A stretch of 64,000 nucleotides of DNA, from positions 114,282 through 178,281 of the forward strand of contig CACYZF010000007.1 of NCBI GenBank assembly GCA_902778895.1. The letters are read 5' to 3'. The stretch comes from an uncultured bacterium. GTDB lineage: Bacteria; Verrucomicrobiota; Lentisphaeria; Victivallales; UBA1829. The stretch's first letter is position 1, and every line of letters begins with the position of its first letter. The position numbers and the translations under genes were made by a program. Below, piece by piece: positions 8,845 through 17,898 of this stretch. The notes under the pieces are model-generated. The model saw nothing but the letters and a program-made list of their open reading frames with translations. It searched no databases and was not told the DNA's origin.

Positions 8845-9354
8845 ATGGAAACCAGAGAACAGGCCTTCGAACAGCTGATCGACGAAAAGCTCGGGTTGCT
8901 CCGGGGGACCGCGATGCGGATCCTCGGGAATCCTGCGGACGTCGACGACGCCGTTCAGTCGGCTCTGATGCTCGCGTGGCGGAAATTCGCCGGATACCGC
9001 GGGCAGTCGGAGTTCGCGACCTGGGTGACCAGAATCCTGATCAACGAGTGCTACGATATGGTGCGTGACCGTGCCCGGGAACAAGAAGTCCTGGCGGATT
9101 ACGGGGAATCGGGCAATCAGATGTCCGGCGGGGACACCGAAGAGGCGAGCCTGCTGGACCGGCTGGACGATGCCGTCGCCCGTCTCCCCAAACTCTACCG
9201 GGAATCGCTTTCGGTCGGTGTTCTGTCCGGATACTCTCCGGAGGAGGCCGCCGCGATGCTGGGCTGTTCGCGCAATACCCTCTATCAGCGCATCCACAAA
9301 GCGAAACAACTACTGTCCCAATCCATCCGGGAGGTCTCTTATGAACAAGCATAA
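8845..9354 (+). CDS. ECF sigma factor (sigma-70 family)
   Basis: 169 residues. Region 2 lies at ~10-75: LRGTAMRILGNPADVDDAVQ contains the conserved DVDDAVQ core contact, and ATWVTRILINECYD matches region 2.4. Region 4 lies at ~110-165, with the helix-turn-helix YSPEEAAAMLGCSRNTLYQR. There is no sigma region 1 or 3, as expected for ECF factors. I chose 8845 over the in-frame ATG at 8821 because agagg ends four bases upstream and METREQAFEQL fits other family starts. The final 14 bases overlap the next gene, a layout typical of a sigma factor with its anti-sigma partner. Confidence 0.93.
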   Translation: METREQAFEQLIDEKLGLLRGTAMRILGNPADVDDAVQSALMLAWRKFAGYRGQSEFATWVTRILINECYDMVRDRAREQEVLADYGESGNQMSGGDTEEASLLDRLDDAVARLPKLYRESLSVGVLSGYSPEEAAAMLGCSRNTLYQRIHKAKQLLSQSIREVSYEQA

Positions 9355-12300
9355 CGAACACGACGGCGGCGCGCGCGATCTCGACGCGATGCTCCGGAAA
9401 CTCAAAGAGCGGCACGACGCCCGCGAACAGTCCGGCATCTACACGCCGGAAGACGAATTCAAACGCCGTTTTTTCGCGGCGGCGAAAGCGCAGGAACGTC
9501 CTCATTTCCCGATGATCTGGAAAGCGGCGGCGGGAATCGCAGTCTGCCTCTTTGCCTTCCAGCTGGTCCTCACGACGCTGAAGGACGATTCGTCCGCGGT
9601 CCGCAGCGACAACTACGGCATTCAGGGCGTCGACATGGTCGCTGAGGAGGCGCAGATTCCCGCTGCATACGGTGTGAAACTGATGAAGGCGGATGCGACG
9701 GAAGATGCGACGGAACCGATGGTCCTCATGTCCATGCTGGATAATAAGGATGCCACGGAAGAAAGCGCATCGTCTGACGGCGAAATGATGGTCGCCGCTT
9801 CGTTCATGGCCGCGCAGAATGATACCGATCCTGCGATATCTGCGGCTGCGCAGGATGATGCTGATCGTCCGGCGCTTGCGGCTGCGCAGGATGATGCCGG
9901 CAATGCTGCGCTTGCACGCCGCATGACGGAACCTGAACTGGCCGCCGACAATAACAATGATATGGTACAGCGCGCGGCCAATAATGTTAATGTGCAGCGC
10001 GCGGCCGAATCCGAGCCTGCCCGCAGATCCTTTGGCGGAATGGGTGGCGGAGGTGCTCCCGCCATGGGCGGTTTCGGCGGCGGTTTGCCTCCGATGGGCG
10101 GCGGCGCCGCTGGTGGTGCTGCCGGTGGCAATCGTCCCGCCGGTGGCATGGGTGGATTTGGCGGCGGCTTCGGCGGCGGTGCTCCTGCTGCTGGCATGGG
10201 TGGCTTCGGCGGCGGCTTCGGCGGTGGCTTCGGCGGCGGCTTCGGCGGCGGTGCCGCTCCCGCCCGCGATGCGCGTGCCAGAACGATTACGACTCAGGCG
10301 GAAAATGCCGTTGCCGATACGAATTCCGATTCTGATGCAGCTGCAAAGGAAGAATCCGCACCTCAGATGAAAATTGCCGCGACGCAGGCAGTTGCAGCCG
10401 CGGGAGGAACAAAAGGAGCCAGAACCATGAATGAAACGCAAGACCTGTATCTTCGTCCCCGTCCGCGCCCGTTCGTCGAACCGCGCGTGATTCTGCCCCC
10501 GATCCGCATTCTGCCCCCGCCGCGTCCGGCTGACCCGAAACTGGTCCCGGTCGTCGTGTCTGAGGTTTCCGCGAAAGTCCGCATCCGCGGCGAGATCGCC
10601 AGCACCGAATTCGAGGCGGTCGTGAGCAATCCGAATTCGCTCGCGCTGGAAGGCGAATTCACGCTGCCGCTGCCCGCCGGGGCGACCGTGACCGGCGCCG
10701 CGCTGGACATCAACGGCAAGATGATCGACGCCGCCATCGTGGAAAAGAAGCGCGCGCAGGAGGTCTTCGAGGCCATCGAACGCAAAGGCGCGGACCCCGC
10801 GCTGATCGAGTCCGTCGGCGGCAACAGCTACCGCACGCGCATCTATCCGATCCCGGCACGCGGCAGCCGCCGCATCCGCATCACGTTCATCTCCGAGGTG
10901 GACCGTGTGGACGGCGCGCCGATCTTCACGCTGCCGATGCGCTTCGAGAACACGCTGGACAAGGCATCGATCCGCGTCGAGGTCATGGACCCCGCCGCCG
11001 CGCCGCAGGTCGAATCCGCGCCGTTCGCGAACCTCAACTTCACGCGCTGGGAAAACGCCCTGCTTGGCGAACGCACGCTCGAGAATATCGCCCTGCCGGA
11101 AGACCTCCGCATCACCGTGGCGGACAAGCCTGCGCCGGTGCAGACCGAACGCTTCCAGGACGAAAACTTCTTCCTCGTTTCCGCGACGCTCGCAATGGCC
11201 GCGGACGTCGCCGGTTTCAAAACGCCGAAGTCCGTCTCCGTCCTGTGGGACGCCTCCGGCTCCCGCGCCTCGAACGACCACGCGCCCGAACTGGAGCTGC
11301 TGAAACAGTTCTTCGCCTCGGACGCGATGAAGAACGCGACGGTCGACGTGAATGTGTCCGTGCTCCGCAACACGCTGGAGCCCGCGAAGACGTTCGCCGT
11401 GAAGAACGGCGACGCATCCGCGCTGCTCGACTTCCTGAAGAAGACCGCATACGACGGCGGCACCGATTTCTCCGGCTTGGAGAAGTTCCTCGCCGCGGTC
11501 CCCGCCGACGCCTGCACGTTCGTCTTCACCGACGGCATCCAGACCTTCGGCAAGGGCACGCAGAGCATCCCTGCCGCGAAGGGACGCACCGCGTTCGTCT
11601 CCGTCTCCACGACTTCCGAGACGTCTTATCTCGAATACCTCGCCGAGGCGTCCGGCGCGAACGCTGTGTATCTGAACCTGGCGCGCATGACGCCCGCCGC
11701 GGCGCTCTCCGGCCTGTTCGCCGCCGCGCCCGTCGCGCTCGAATCCGTGAAGATCGACGGCGCGGACGCCGATTACAAGATGTCTCGTTCCGGCGAGGCG
11801 GTCCGGATCGCGGGGACGTTCCCGGACGGCAAGCACAAACTTGAAGCGAAGTTCGCCGGACTGCCCGCAATGGCGTTCGACCTGGATTCCGCCGCCGCGC
11901 TCGACGGCAAAATGATCCGCACGCTCTACGGCATGCTGAAGCTCGAAGCCGCGAAACGCGACCCGAAGACCACGCCGTCCGAGTTCCTCACGCTCGGCCA
12001 GACGTACGGACTCGTGACGCCCGGCACCTCTATGCTCGTGCTCGAAAGTCTCTCCCAGTACCTCGAATACAGCATCCGTCCCCCCGAGACGCTGCCCGAA
12101 TGGCGCGCCAAGTATGACGAACGCCAGGCGCAGATCGCCAAGGACAAGGCCAAAGAGAAAGCCGACGCCGCGACCGAACAGGATAAGCGCATCGACCAGC
12201 TCGCGAAACGCTATCAGAGCGAGATCATCGACTGGTACGACGGCAAAGTCCGGCCCCAGCCCGTCTTCAAGGGCGGCTTCGGCGGTGGCGGCGGCATGCG

Positions 12301-13744
12301 TCCGATGAACGCGGCCGGCGGCATGGGCGGCTTCGGCGGCGGCGCTCCAGCGGGCGCTGCTCCCGGCGGCATGGGCGGTTTCGGCGGCGGGTTCGGAGGA
12401 GGAGCCGCGCGCAGGGAAAGCGCCGTCAGCCGCGAGATGGAAGTCGGCTTGGCCATGGACGCCATGCCCGTGATGGAAATGGCCGCGGAAGCCGACTTCG
12501 ACGACGGCGCATCCCGTTCGGCCGCTGCGAAATCGACGGCCGGTTCCGGCAACGCATCCAAGTCTATCAAGCTGAACCAGTGGACCTCCGGCGCGGATTA
12601 CCTGAAGGAGATTGAAGCCGCGAAGGACAAGGCGCAGGAACGCTACCTCGAACTCCGCGCGAAGAAGGAGAACGCCGACAACCTCGGATTCTTCGTGGAC
12701 TGCGCGGACTATTTCGCCCGCAACGGCCAGCGTGATTTCGCGATACGCGTGGTCTCCAACCTCGCCGAAATGCAGCTCGAAAACCGCATGCTCCTGCGCG
12801 TGCTCGGCTACAACCTGAAATACCTCGGCGAACTTGACGCCGCCGAGACCGTGTTCCGCAAGGTGCTGGAACTCGCGCCCGAGGAGCCGCAGTCCTACCG
12901 TGACCTCGCGCTTGTGTTCGCCGACGCCGGATGCTGGCAGGAAGCCGCCGACATGATGCTGAACGCGATTGTGAAGAAGCCGGACGGACGGTTCCGCGAC
13001 GTGGAGCTGATCGCCATCACCGAGCTGAACAACTTCATCGTGAAGGCGAAACGCGCCGGGATCGAGCTGAAGGACATCGATTCCCGCCTGGTGCATCCGC
13101 TTGAAATGGACCTCCGCGTGACCATCGGCTGGGACACCGACATGTCCGACATGGACCTGCACACACTCGATCCCTCCGGCGAAGAGTGCTTCTACCAGCA
13201 CCGCCTGACCACCAACGGCGGCCGCAACTCGTTCGACATCACGCAGGGCTATGGCCCTGAGGAGTTCATGGTCCGCAACGCGATGAACGGCGACTACAGG
13301 ATCAAGACGCACTACTACGGGCAGCGCGCGCAGAAGATGATCGGTCCCGTGACTCTCTACGCCGAGATCGTGACCGACTTCGGGCGTCCCGAAGAAAAGA
13401 GCGAGACCCTGATGTTCCGCCTCGCCACGCGTGACGAAATGGTCGACGTCGCCACCGTGACCACGAAGGGCTCCAAGGTCGTCCCGAAGGAGCCGGAACG
13501 CCGTTATCCGCCGAAGAACCCCGTGACCGACGACCGTCCGGTCGGCGGCTTCGGCGGCGGCGCTGCCCCCGACGTCTCCCGCATGTACCAGGTGCGCGCC
13601 AACGAGACGCTGGAGGACATCGCCGAGTCCCAGCTCGGGGACCGTTCCCGTGCGCAGGAGATTGCCCGCGAGAATGCCGGCAAGCTCCGCGACGGCCAGC
13701 CCGTCACCGGCTCCATCATCACGCTCCCGCCGAGAAACCGTTAA
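9341..13744 (+). CDS. Giant membrane-anchored VIT/vWA/TPR/DUF2135/LysM protein with anti-sigma-like N-terminus
   Basis: 1467 residues. Residues 1-60 are charged and probably cytoplasmic, followed by one transmembrane helix (AAGIAVCLFAFQLVLTTL, ~62-79). Then come a Met/Gly/Ala/Pro-rich stretch (~229-308), a VIT domain (~398-520), and a von Willebrand A domain (~627-786) with all MIDAS elements: DASGS, GGTDFS and FTDG. A second Gly-rich stretch (~975-1025), TPR-like helices (~1075-1220), DUF2135 (~1253-1376) and a C-terminal LysM-like domain (~1410-1467) follow. It overlaps the ECF sigma gene by 14 bases, so residues 1-60 may hold the sigma factor, though no zinc-finger motif is seen. The remainder would lie in the periplasm. 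Confidence 0.85.
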   Translation: MNKHNEHDGGARDLDAMLRKLKERHDAREQSGIYTPEDEFKRRFFAAAKAQERPHFPMIWKAAAGIAVCLFAFQLVLTTLKDDSSAVRSDNYGIQGVDMVAEEAQIPAAYGVKLMKADATEDATEPMVLMSMLDNKDATEESASSDGEMMVAASFMAAQNDTDPAISAAAQDDADRPALAAAQDDAGNAALARRMTEPELAADNNNDMVQRAANNVNVQRAAESEPARRSFGGMGGGGAPAMGGFGGGLPPMGGGAAGGAAGGNRPAGGMGGFGGGFGGGAPAAGMGGFGGGFGGGFGGGFGGGAAPARDARARTITTQAENAVADTNSDSDAAAKEESAPQMKIAATQAVAAAGGTKGARTMNETQDLYLRPRPRPFVEPRVILPPIRILPPPRPADPKLVPVVVSEVSAKVRIRGEIASTEFEAVVSNPNSLALEGEFTLPLPAGATVTGAALDINGKMIDAAIVEKKRAQEVFEAIERKGADPALIESVGGNSYRTRIYPIPARGSRRIRITFISEVDRVDGAPIFTLPMRFENTLDKASIRVEVMDPAAAPQVESAPFANLNFTRWENALLGERTLENIALPEDLRITVADKPAPVQTERFQDENFFLVSATLAMAADVAGFKTPKSVSVLWDASGSRASNDHAPELELLKQFFASDAMKNATVDVNVSVLRNTLEPAKTFAVKNGDASALLDFLKKTAYDGGTDFSGLEKFLAAVPADACTFVFTDGIQTFGKGTQSIPAAKGRTAFVSVSTTSETSYLEYLAEASGANAVYLNLARMTPAAALSGLFAAAPVALESVKIDGADADYKMSRSGEAVRIAGTFPDGKHKLEAKFAGLPAMAFDLDSAAALDGKMIRTLYGMLKLEAAKRDPKTTPSEFLTLGQTYGLVTPGTSMLVLESLSQYLEYSIRPPETLPEWRAKYDERQAQIAKDKAKEKADAATEQDKRIDQLAKRYQSEIIDWYDGKVRPQPVFKGGFGGGGGMRPMNAAGGMGGFGGGAPAGAAPGGMGGFGGGFGGGAARRESAVSREMEVGLAMDAMPVMEMAAEADFDDGASRSAAAKSTAGSGNASKSIKLNQWTSGADYLKEIEAAKDKAQERYLELRAKKENADNLGFFVDCADYFARNGQRDFAIRVVSNLAEMQLENRMLLRVLGYNLKYLGELDAAETVFRKVLELAPEEPQSYRDLALVFADAGCWQEAADMMLNAIVKKPDGRFRDVELIAITELNNFIVKAKRAGIELKDIDSRLVHPLEMDLRVTIGWDTDMSDMDLHTLDPSGEECFYQHRLTTNGGRNSFDITQGYGPEEFMVRNAMNGDYRIKTHYYGQRAQKMIGPVTLYAEIVTDFGRPEEKSETLMFRLATRDEMVDVATVTTKGSKVVPKEPERRYPPKNPVTDDRPVGGFGGGAAPDVSRMYQVRANETLEDIAESQLGDRSRAQEIARENAGKLRDGQPVTGSIITLPPRNR

Positions 13745-13787
13745 CACACGGAGTGTGCCGCGTAGTGCGAGGCTTGCGCTCGTGCAC
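13745..13787. repeat. Degenerate modular hairpin repeat
   Basis: A cacac-gga-gtgtg mini-palindrome (13745-13757) is followed by an imperfect hairpin with arms gtgcgag and ctcgtgcac (13765-13787). It abuts the vWA gene stop and matches the 3'-end repeat family. Confidence 0.5.
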
Positions 13788-13820
13788 GCAACACGCTCTG
13801 CCCTCAACCAACCAATAAAA

Positions 13821-13860
13821 GAAGCCGCACCCGGAATCACGGATGCGGCTTCTGAATTTT
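13821..13860. terminator. Bidirectional terminator between convergent genes
   Basis: A 9-bp GC stem (13821-13829 with 13844-13852) has A-rich sequence on its left and T-rich on its right, so it can end both the vWA gene and the convergent GH31 gene. Confidence 0.75.
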
Positions 13861-13882
13861 AAATCGGCGTTTGCCGAATGGA

Positions 13883-16639
13883 TTATTTGTTCAGTTTCAC
13901 GGTAACCTTTTTGCCGGAGTATTTGACCTCGGCGTCGGGCTTTGTGACGTTGTCCGCGCCGGCGTTCTTCTCGTTCATGAGGCAGACGCGGAACGTGCGG
14001 TCCTTCAGCATGCCGTCGTATTCGCCCTGACGGTCCGCGATCGTGAGCTCGCCCTTCGCGTCGTCCCAGGTGAAATTGATGCGCGTGAACTTGCCCTGTT
14101 CGTAGGAGTAATCCTTGCCGTTGTCCTCGTACAGGGAGTAGGAGCCGTCCGCGCCGGGATACACGCGGATTTCGAGCGTCTCGGGCAGTTTCTCGTCGAC
14201 GTACTGCATGGGCTCGCCCCAGGGCAGGATCGCGCCCGCCTTCACGAACACCGGGATGCGGTCCAGCGGAGCGTCGACCGTGACTTCGGGAGTGGAACTG
14301 AGCGCTCTGTTTCCGCCCGACTCATAGCGTCTTCCGGTCCAGAAATCGTACCAGACGGTTTTGGGGCTGACGGTGTTGCCGCGGCGGACCGTACCCTCGT
14401 TCGGGAGATAGACTTCGGCGGTAGTCGTCGAGGAGGTGACCGGCGCGACGAGCAGGGAGGGGCCGAGCATGTATTCGGTCTCGTTCTGCGCGGTCAGCCC
14501 GGATGTGTTCCCGTTGATGGCGTCGGCGTACGGGAAATCGACCGCCCACGGACGCATGATGACGCCGCCTTCGAGCGCGGCATCGGCCGCGGCGGTGTAG
14601 ACGTAGGGCAGCAGGCGGTAGCGGATGTCGAGGTACTTGCGGAAGACCTTTTCCGCCTCCTCGCCGTAACGCCAGAGTTCGGTCTGGCTGGTGTAGCCGT
14701 GGACGCGCAGGATGGGCGAGAACGTGCTGTACTCGAACCAGCGGAGCATGCGCTCGATGTATTCCTTGTTTCTGTACTGGTCGCCGGGACGGAAGAATCC
14801 GCCGGTGTCGGTGGTCCAGTACGGGATGCCGCTCATCATCATGCCGAGGCCGGAGATGATCTGCGTGCGGAAATCGCTCCAGTTGCTGCCGACGTCGCCG
14901 GACCAGATCACGCTGGGCTGGCGGCTCTGGCCCGCGAATGCGCAGCGGGTCAGGATGAGGGCGCGGCGTTCGGGCTGCGCCTGGCGCAGGCGGTCATAGG
15001 CTGTCGTGTTAACAATGAGCGGGTAGACGTTGCGGTACTCGTTGCCGCGTCCGAGCGTGATGTTGCGGTTGTGCAGGTCGTCGTTTTCAGGCTCGGTGGC
15101 GTCGAACCACCAGCTGTCGATGCCGGTGGAGAGGATGTCGGAGACGATGGTGTCCCAGTAGAGCTTGGCGGCTTCGGGCTTGGTGAAGTCGATCCAGTCG
15201 GTGCCGCGGATGTAGCCGTCGAGGGCGACCATCTTTTCGGCGAACGGGTTGTCCTTGCTCGCCTTCGACCACACGGAGAGCATGGAATGGGCGTTCAGCT
15301 TGTGGACTTCGTCGTTCATGCCCTTCGGGTTCCCGAAACGCTGCGAGTCGAAGTGCATGGAGTTCCACTTGCCGGAATCCCACCACTGCCAGTCCTGCAC
15401 GATGATGTCGACCGGGATCTTGCGGTTGCGGAATTCACGGAGATTGGAGAGCAGGTCGTCCTGCGAGACGTAGCGTTCGCGGCAGTGCCAGTAGCCGAAC
15501 GCGTATTTCGGGAGCATGGGGGTCTTGCCGCAGAGTTCGCGGTAGGTCTTCATGGTCTTCTCGGCGTCGCCGGAGATGTAGACGTAGTCGATCTCCTTCG
15601 CGTCGTCGGAACGGAACGTCGTGAAATTGAGGTTGCCCTTGAGCGGACGGACCTTGAGCGATGTACGGTCTCTCGCCTCGTTCTGGACGGTTATGGTGTG
15701 TTTGCCTTTTGTGAGATTCGCCTGGAATCCGATGACCGGGGGCAGCCAGGTGTTGCGCTGTTCCACGATAAGCTTGTCGTCGATGAGGACGACGTGGCGG
15801 CGCGCCATGGTCTGACCGCAGTCAAGTTCGAAAGCGTAGAGGCCGTCCGCGTCCGCCGTGAACTCGCCGGAGAGGGTGTTGTCGCGGCGGAATTCGCGTC
15901 GTCCGCCGGTCGCCGTGGTGACCTCGACGGTCTGGCCCTGTCCTTCGGCGACTTTCTTCAGTTCGATGGGCGTGTCGGCGGGGTTGAACTCCGTGCGGCT
16001 GTAGTTGTGCCAGAGCAGGCCGTATCCGGCGGTGGAGTAGAGGAACGGCACGGACGCCTGCGTGTTGACCTGGATGAGCTGGCGGGGCTGGTTCTTGATG
16101 TTCAGGACGCTGTCCTGGAACTGGCCGAGGCCGAACTGGAATTCCGCGCCGGGAGATACGAATGTCGATTCGACGCAGTAGGAATCGGCGGCGGCGTCCC
16201 TTGACGGGGATTTCCCGAATTTCCGGGCGCCGACGTTTTCCTGAAGATTGGAGGACGGGTGTTTGGCGTCGGAAAAAGACAGGGTGCTGCCCTGATAGCG
16301 GACGGAAAGATCGTCGATCGTGCAGGTAAAGCCGTCGGCATTCTGCCTGACTTTCGTAAACGCCCGCGGCTTGGCGCCGGTAAGGATGAATTCCGGTTTG
16401 TTCGAGAAGGTTTTGTTTTTCGTGCTGCGGACACGGACGGAGTTGTCCGTCAGGGCGGTCAGCTCGATCAGCGTACCGTCTTTTGCGTGGTACGTGAACG
16501 ATACCGGACTCAGGGGATTCGTTTCGGGATCGGCGGTGTATGCCGACTGAAGACAGGATGGGACGAACGCCGCCGCGGAGAGTACCGCTGCCACGGAGAA
16601 CGCGCGCCACATCGTTTTTCTGTGGGGGATGAATGTCAT
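13883..16639 (-). CDS. GH31 alpha-glycosidase, probably alpha-xylosidase-like, exported
   Basis: 918 residues. The signal peptide ends near VPSC (residue ~29), so it may be a lipoprotein. After an N-terminal beta-sandwich there is an insert at ~263-330 with PA14-like character, as in Bacteroides xyloglucan alpha-xylosidases. The TIM barrel holds WWFDATEPE (nucleophile Asp, ~515) and WSGDVGS (acid/base Asp, ~583). A C-terminal DUF5110-like region follows. Expected action is retaining hydrolysis of alpha-linked xylose or glucose from plant oligosaccharides. AAGGAG eight bases before the ATG supports the start. The gene is single, with its own promoter at 16719-16747 and a shared terminator. Confidence 0.9.
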   Translation of the reverse strand: MTFIPHRKTMWRAFSVAAVLSAAAFVPSCLQSAYTADPETNPLSPVSFTYHAKDGTLIELTALTDNSVRVRSTKNKTFSNKPEFILTGAKPRAFTKVRQNADGFTCTIDDLSVRYQGSTLSFSDAKHPSSNLQENVGARKFGKSPSRDAAADSYCVESTFVSPGAEFQFGLGQFQDSVLNIKNQPRQLIQVNTQASVPFLYSTAGYGLLWHNYSRTEFNPADTPIELKKVAEGQGQTVEVTTATGGRREFRRDNTLSGEFTADADGLYAFELDCGQTMARRHVVLIDDKLIVEQRNTWLPPVIGFQANLTKGKHTITVQNEARDRTSLKVRPLKGNLNFTTFRSDDAKEIDYVYISGDAEKTMKTYRELCGKTPMLPKYAFGYWHCRERYVSQDDLLSNLREFRNRKIPVDIIVQDWQWWDSGKWNSMHFDSQRFGNPKGMNDEVHKLNAHSMLSVWSKASKDNPFAEKMVALDGYIRGTDWIDFTKPEAAKLYWDTIVSDILSTGIDSWWFDATEPENDDLHNRNITLGRGNEYRNVYPLIVNTTAYDRLRQAQPERRALILTRCAFAGQSRQPSVIWSGDVGSNWSDFRTQIISGLGMMMSGIPYWTTDTGGFFRPGDQYRNKEYIERMLRWFEYSTFSPILRVHGYTSQTELWRYGEEAEKVFRKYLDIRYRLLPYVYTAAADAALEGGVIMRPWAVDFPYADAINGNTSGLTAQNETEYMLGPSLLVAPVTSSTTTAEVYLPNEGTVRRGNTVSPKTVWYDFWTGRRYESGGNRALSSTPEVTVDAPLDRIPVFVKAGAILPWGEPMQYVDEKLPETLEIRVYPGADGSYSLYEDNGKDYSYEQGKFTRINFTWDDAKGELTIADRQGEYDGMLKDRTFRVCLMNEKNAGADNVTKPDAEVKYSGKKVTVKLNK

Positions 16640-16718
16640 GTTACAATCTCCTTGGGAACTTGATTGTGGAGTGATGAAACGGTTCGAAAAAACGGTTCGC
16701 GTTTGCGGACACGCCTAT

Positions 16719-16747
16719 ACAATAAATGCCAGAAGAGTGTTTTTCAA
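16719..16747 (-). promoter_or_regulatory. Promoter of the GH31 gene
   Basis: Minus strand TTGAAA (16747-16742), 17 bp, TATTGT (16724-16719), ~80 bases before the start. The gap 16748-16822 holds nothing else recognisable. Confidence 0.6.
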
Positions 16748-16822
16748 CGGGAAAAGAGGCGCATCACGGTAAAAAACGCGGAAAAAATGCAGGCGGAAGC
16801 GTTAATAACGTGAGTCTTAACT

Positions 16823-17347
16823 CTACTTGACGTTCTTTTCCGACCAGAACTCGGACGTGTGCCACGGTGTGCTGTAGAAGGGGTGTCCGTGCCCGTTGTA
16901 ACAGAAGACGGTCATACCCCCTTCATCAGAATTGTGATCGAACTCAAGGATGTAACTCTGCCGAAGATCCTGAACCGTGCCCTGTTCCTCCGGCGTCAGT
17001 CTGCCCCGGACGTCGGTTTCCGCCGCGAGCCGGAGGATGTCTTCCGCGATCCCGGCGTACTGTTTTGCATCGTCCGTTTCGATCCGGATGGCCGTACTGC
17101 TTCCGATGCGGTTTTTCACACGGAACACCTTCGTTTTGTACTTCGTTTCGATCTCCGGCCGGATAAGCTCGTTGACGAGACGTTCGGTGGTGCGCTCGGT
17201 CCGGATGATTCCGTCTTTCCTGTGGTTGTCGTAGCGGATCAGCATGAGCGGCACGAGCAGGAACGGCAGGTCCAGCAGCAACAGCAGGGCAAACGTCCCG
17301 ACGGTGAAAAGGGCATCGATCTTTTCACAGAAGGTCAGTTTCTTCAT
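16823..17347 (-). CDS. Unknown membrane-anchored protein, paralogue of the next gene upstream
   Basis: 174 residues with one N-terminal transmembrane segment (FALLLLLDLPFLLVPLMLI, ~18-37) and a soluble domain that is probably extracytoplasmic. No known family recognised. It shares with the upstream 184-residue protein the pattern: membrane helix, a LIRPEI/GIKPEI block, a strand-rich centre, an AGIAEDILRL/AFDIAGDIRRM helix, then YILEFDHNSDEGGMTVF/WVLEINHDAPDGGMTFV. The two are therefore ancient duplicates. The start at 17347 is set by AGGAGG eight bases upstream and by the ATGA overlap. It is the last gene of a run rpmF, plsX and three unknowns. Confidence 0.75.
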   Translation of the reverse strand: MKKLTFCEKIDALFTVGTFALLLLLDLPFLLVPLMLIRYDNHRKDGIIRTERTTERLVNELIRPEIETKYKTKVFRVKNRIGSSTAIRIETDDAKQYAGIAEDILRLAAETDVRGRLTPEEQGTVQDLRQSYILEFDHNSDEGGMTVFCYNGHGHPFYSTPWHTSEFWSEKNVK

Positions 17348-17898
17348 TTCCGCACCTCCTCGGCTTGAGCGGATGCGTCCCCGTACAGCGCGGCGTCGTG
17401 CCAATGCGTGTCCGCCTCATAACCGCGGACCTTGTCCGGCAGCACGAACGTCATGCCGCCGTCCGGCGCGTCGTGGTTGATCTCCAGCACCCAGGCGCAC
17501 GACGGCATTCCCGGCGTCGTCCGGCGCATTCTGCGGATGTCGCCCGCGATGTCGAATGCCTGTCCGGCGCGGACGCGGCGCGCATCCCGTGCGGTGGTTT
17601 GGATTTTGACGCGGAGGACGCCGTCCTGATATTTGATCCCAAAATCGGTCAGCTCGTATTTCCTGACGATTTCGGGCTTTATGCCGTTCAAAACGGACTG
17701 TTCCAGCGCAGATGCGTCGGGCAGGGGTCTTTGAGCTTCGTTCGTCTTCGATGGATGCCGGATGTCGTAAATCCACTGCGTGATGCCGAAGACGCCGAGG
17801 ACGACAATGGGAAACAACAGCATGCAGACGAACAGGACGCGTTTCGCGAGGATAATGACGCGTGCCAGCGGATATTGTTCCGATCGGTCGTCTGTCAT
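17344..17898 (-). CDS. Unknown membrane-anchored protein (paralogous pair)
   Basis: 184 residues, one membrane helix near the N-terminus (VLFVCMLLFPIVVLGVFGI, ~21-39) and a soluble domain of ~140 residues. The central block WVLEINHDAPDGGMTFVLPD mirrors the downstream paralogue. Both genes overlap their neighbours by ATGA (17344-17347 and 17895-17898), so the three unknown proteins are made in a coupled fashion and may form one envelope complex; that is inference. No enzymatic motif is visible. Confidence 0.75.
   Translation of the reverse strand: MTDDRSEQYPLARVIILAKRVLFVCMLLFPIVVLGVFGITQWIYDIRHPSKTNEAQRPLPDASALEQSVLNGIKPEIVRKYELTDFGIKYQDGVLRVKIQTTARDARRVRAGQAFDIAGDIRRMRRTTPGMPSCAWVLEINHDAPDGGMTFVLPDKVRGYEADTHWHDAALYGDASAQAEEVRK

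Noticed and set aside
9041..13840. A 1599-codon open frame on the minus strand opposite the vWA gene
   Set aside because: It is a shadow of the GC-rich plus-strand gene: no domain is recognisable, composition is Arg/Val/Ala/Gly-biased, and the plus strand has clear VIT, vWA and LysM domains.
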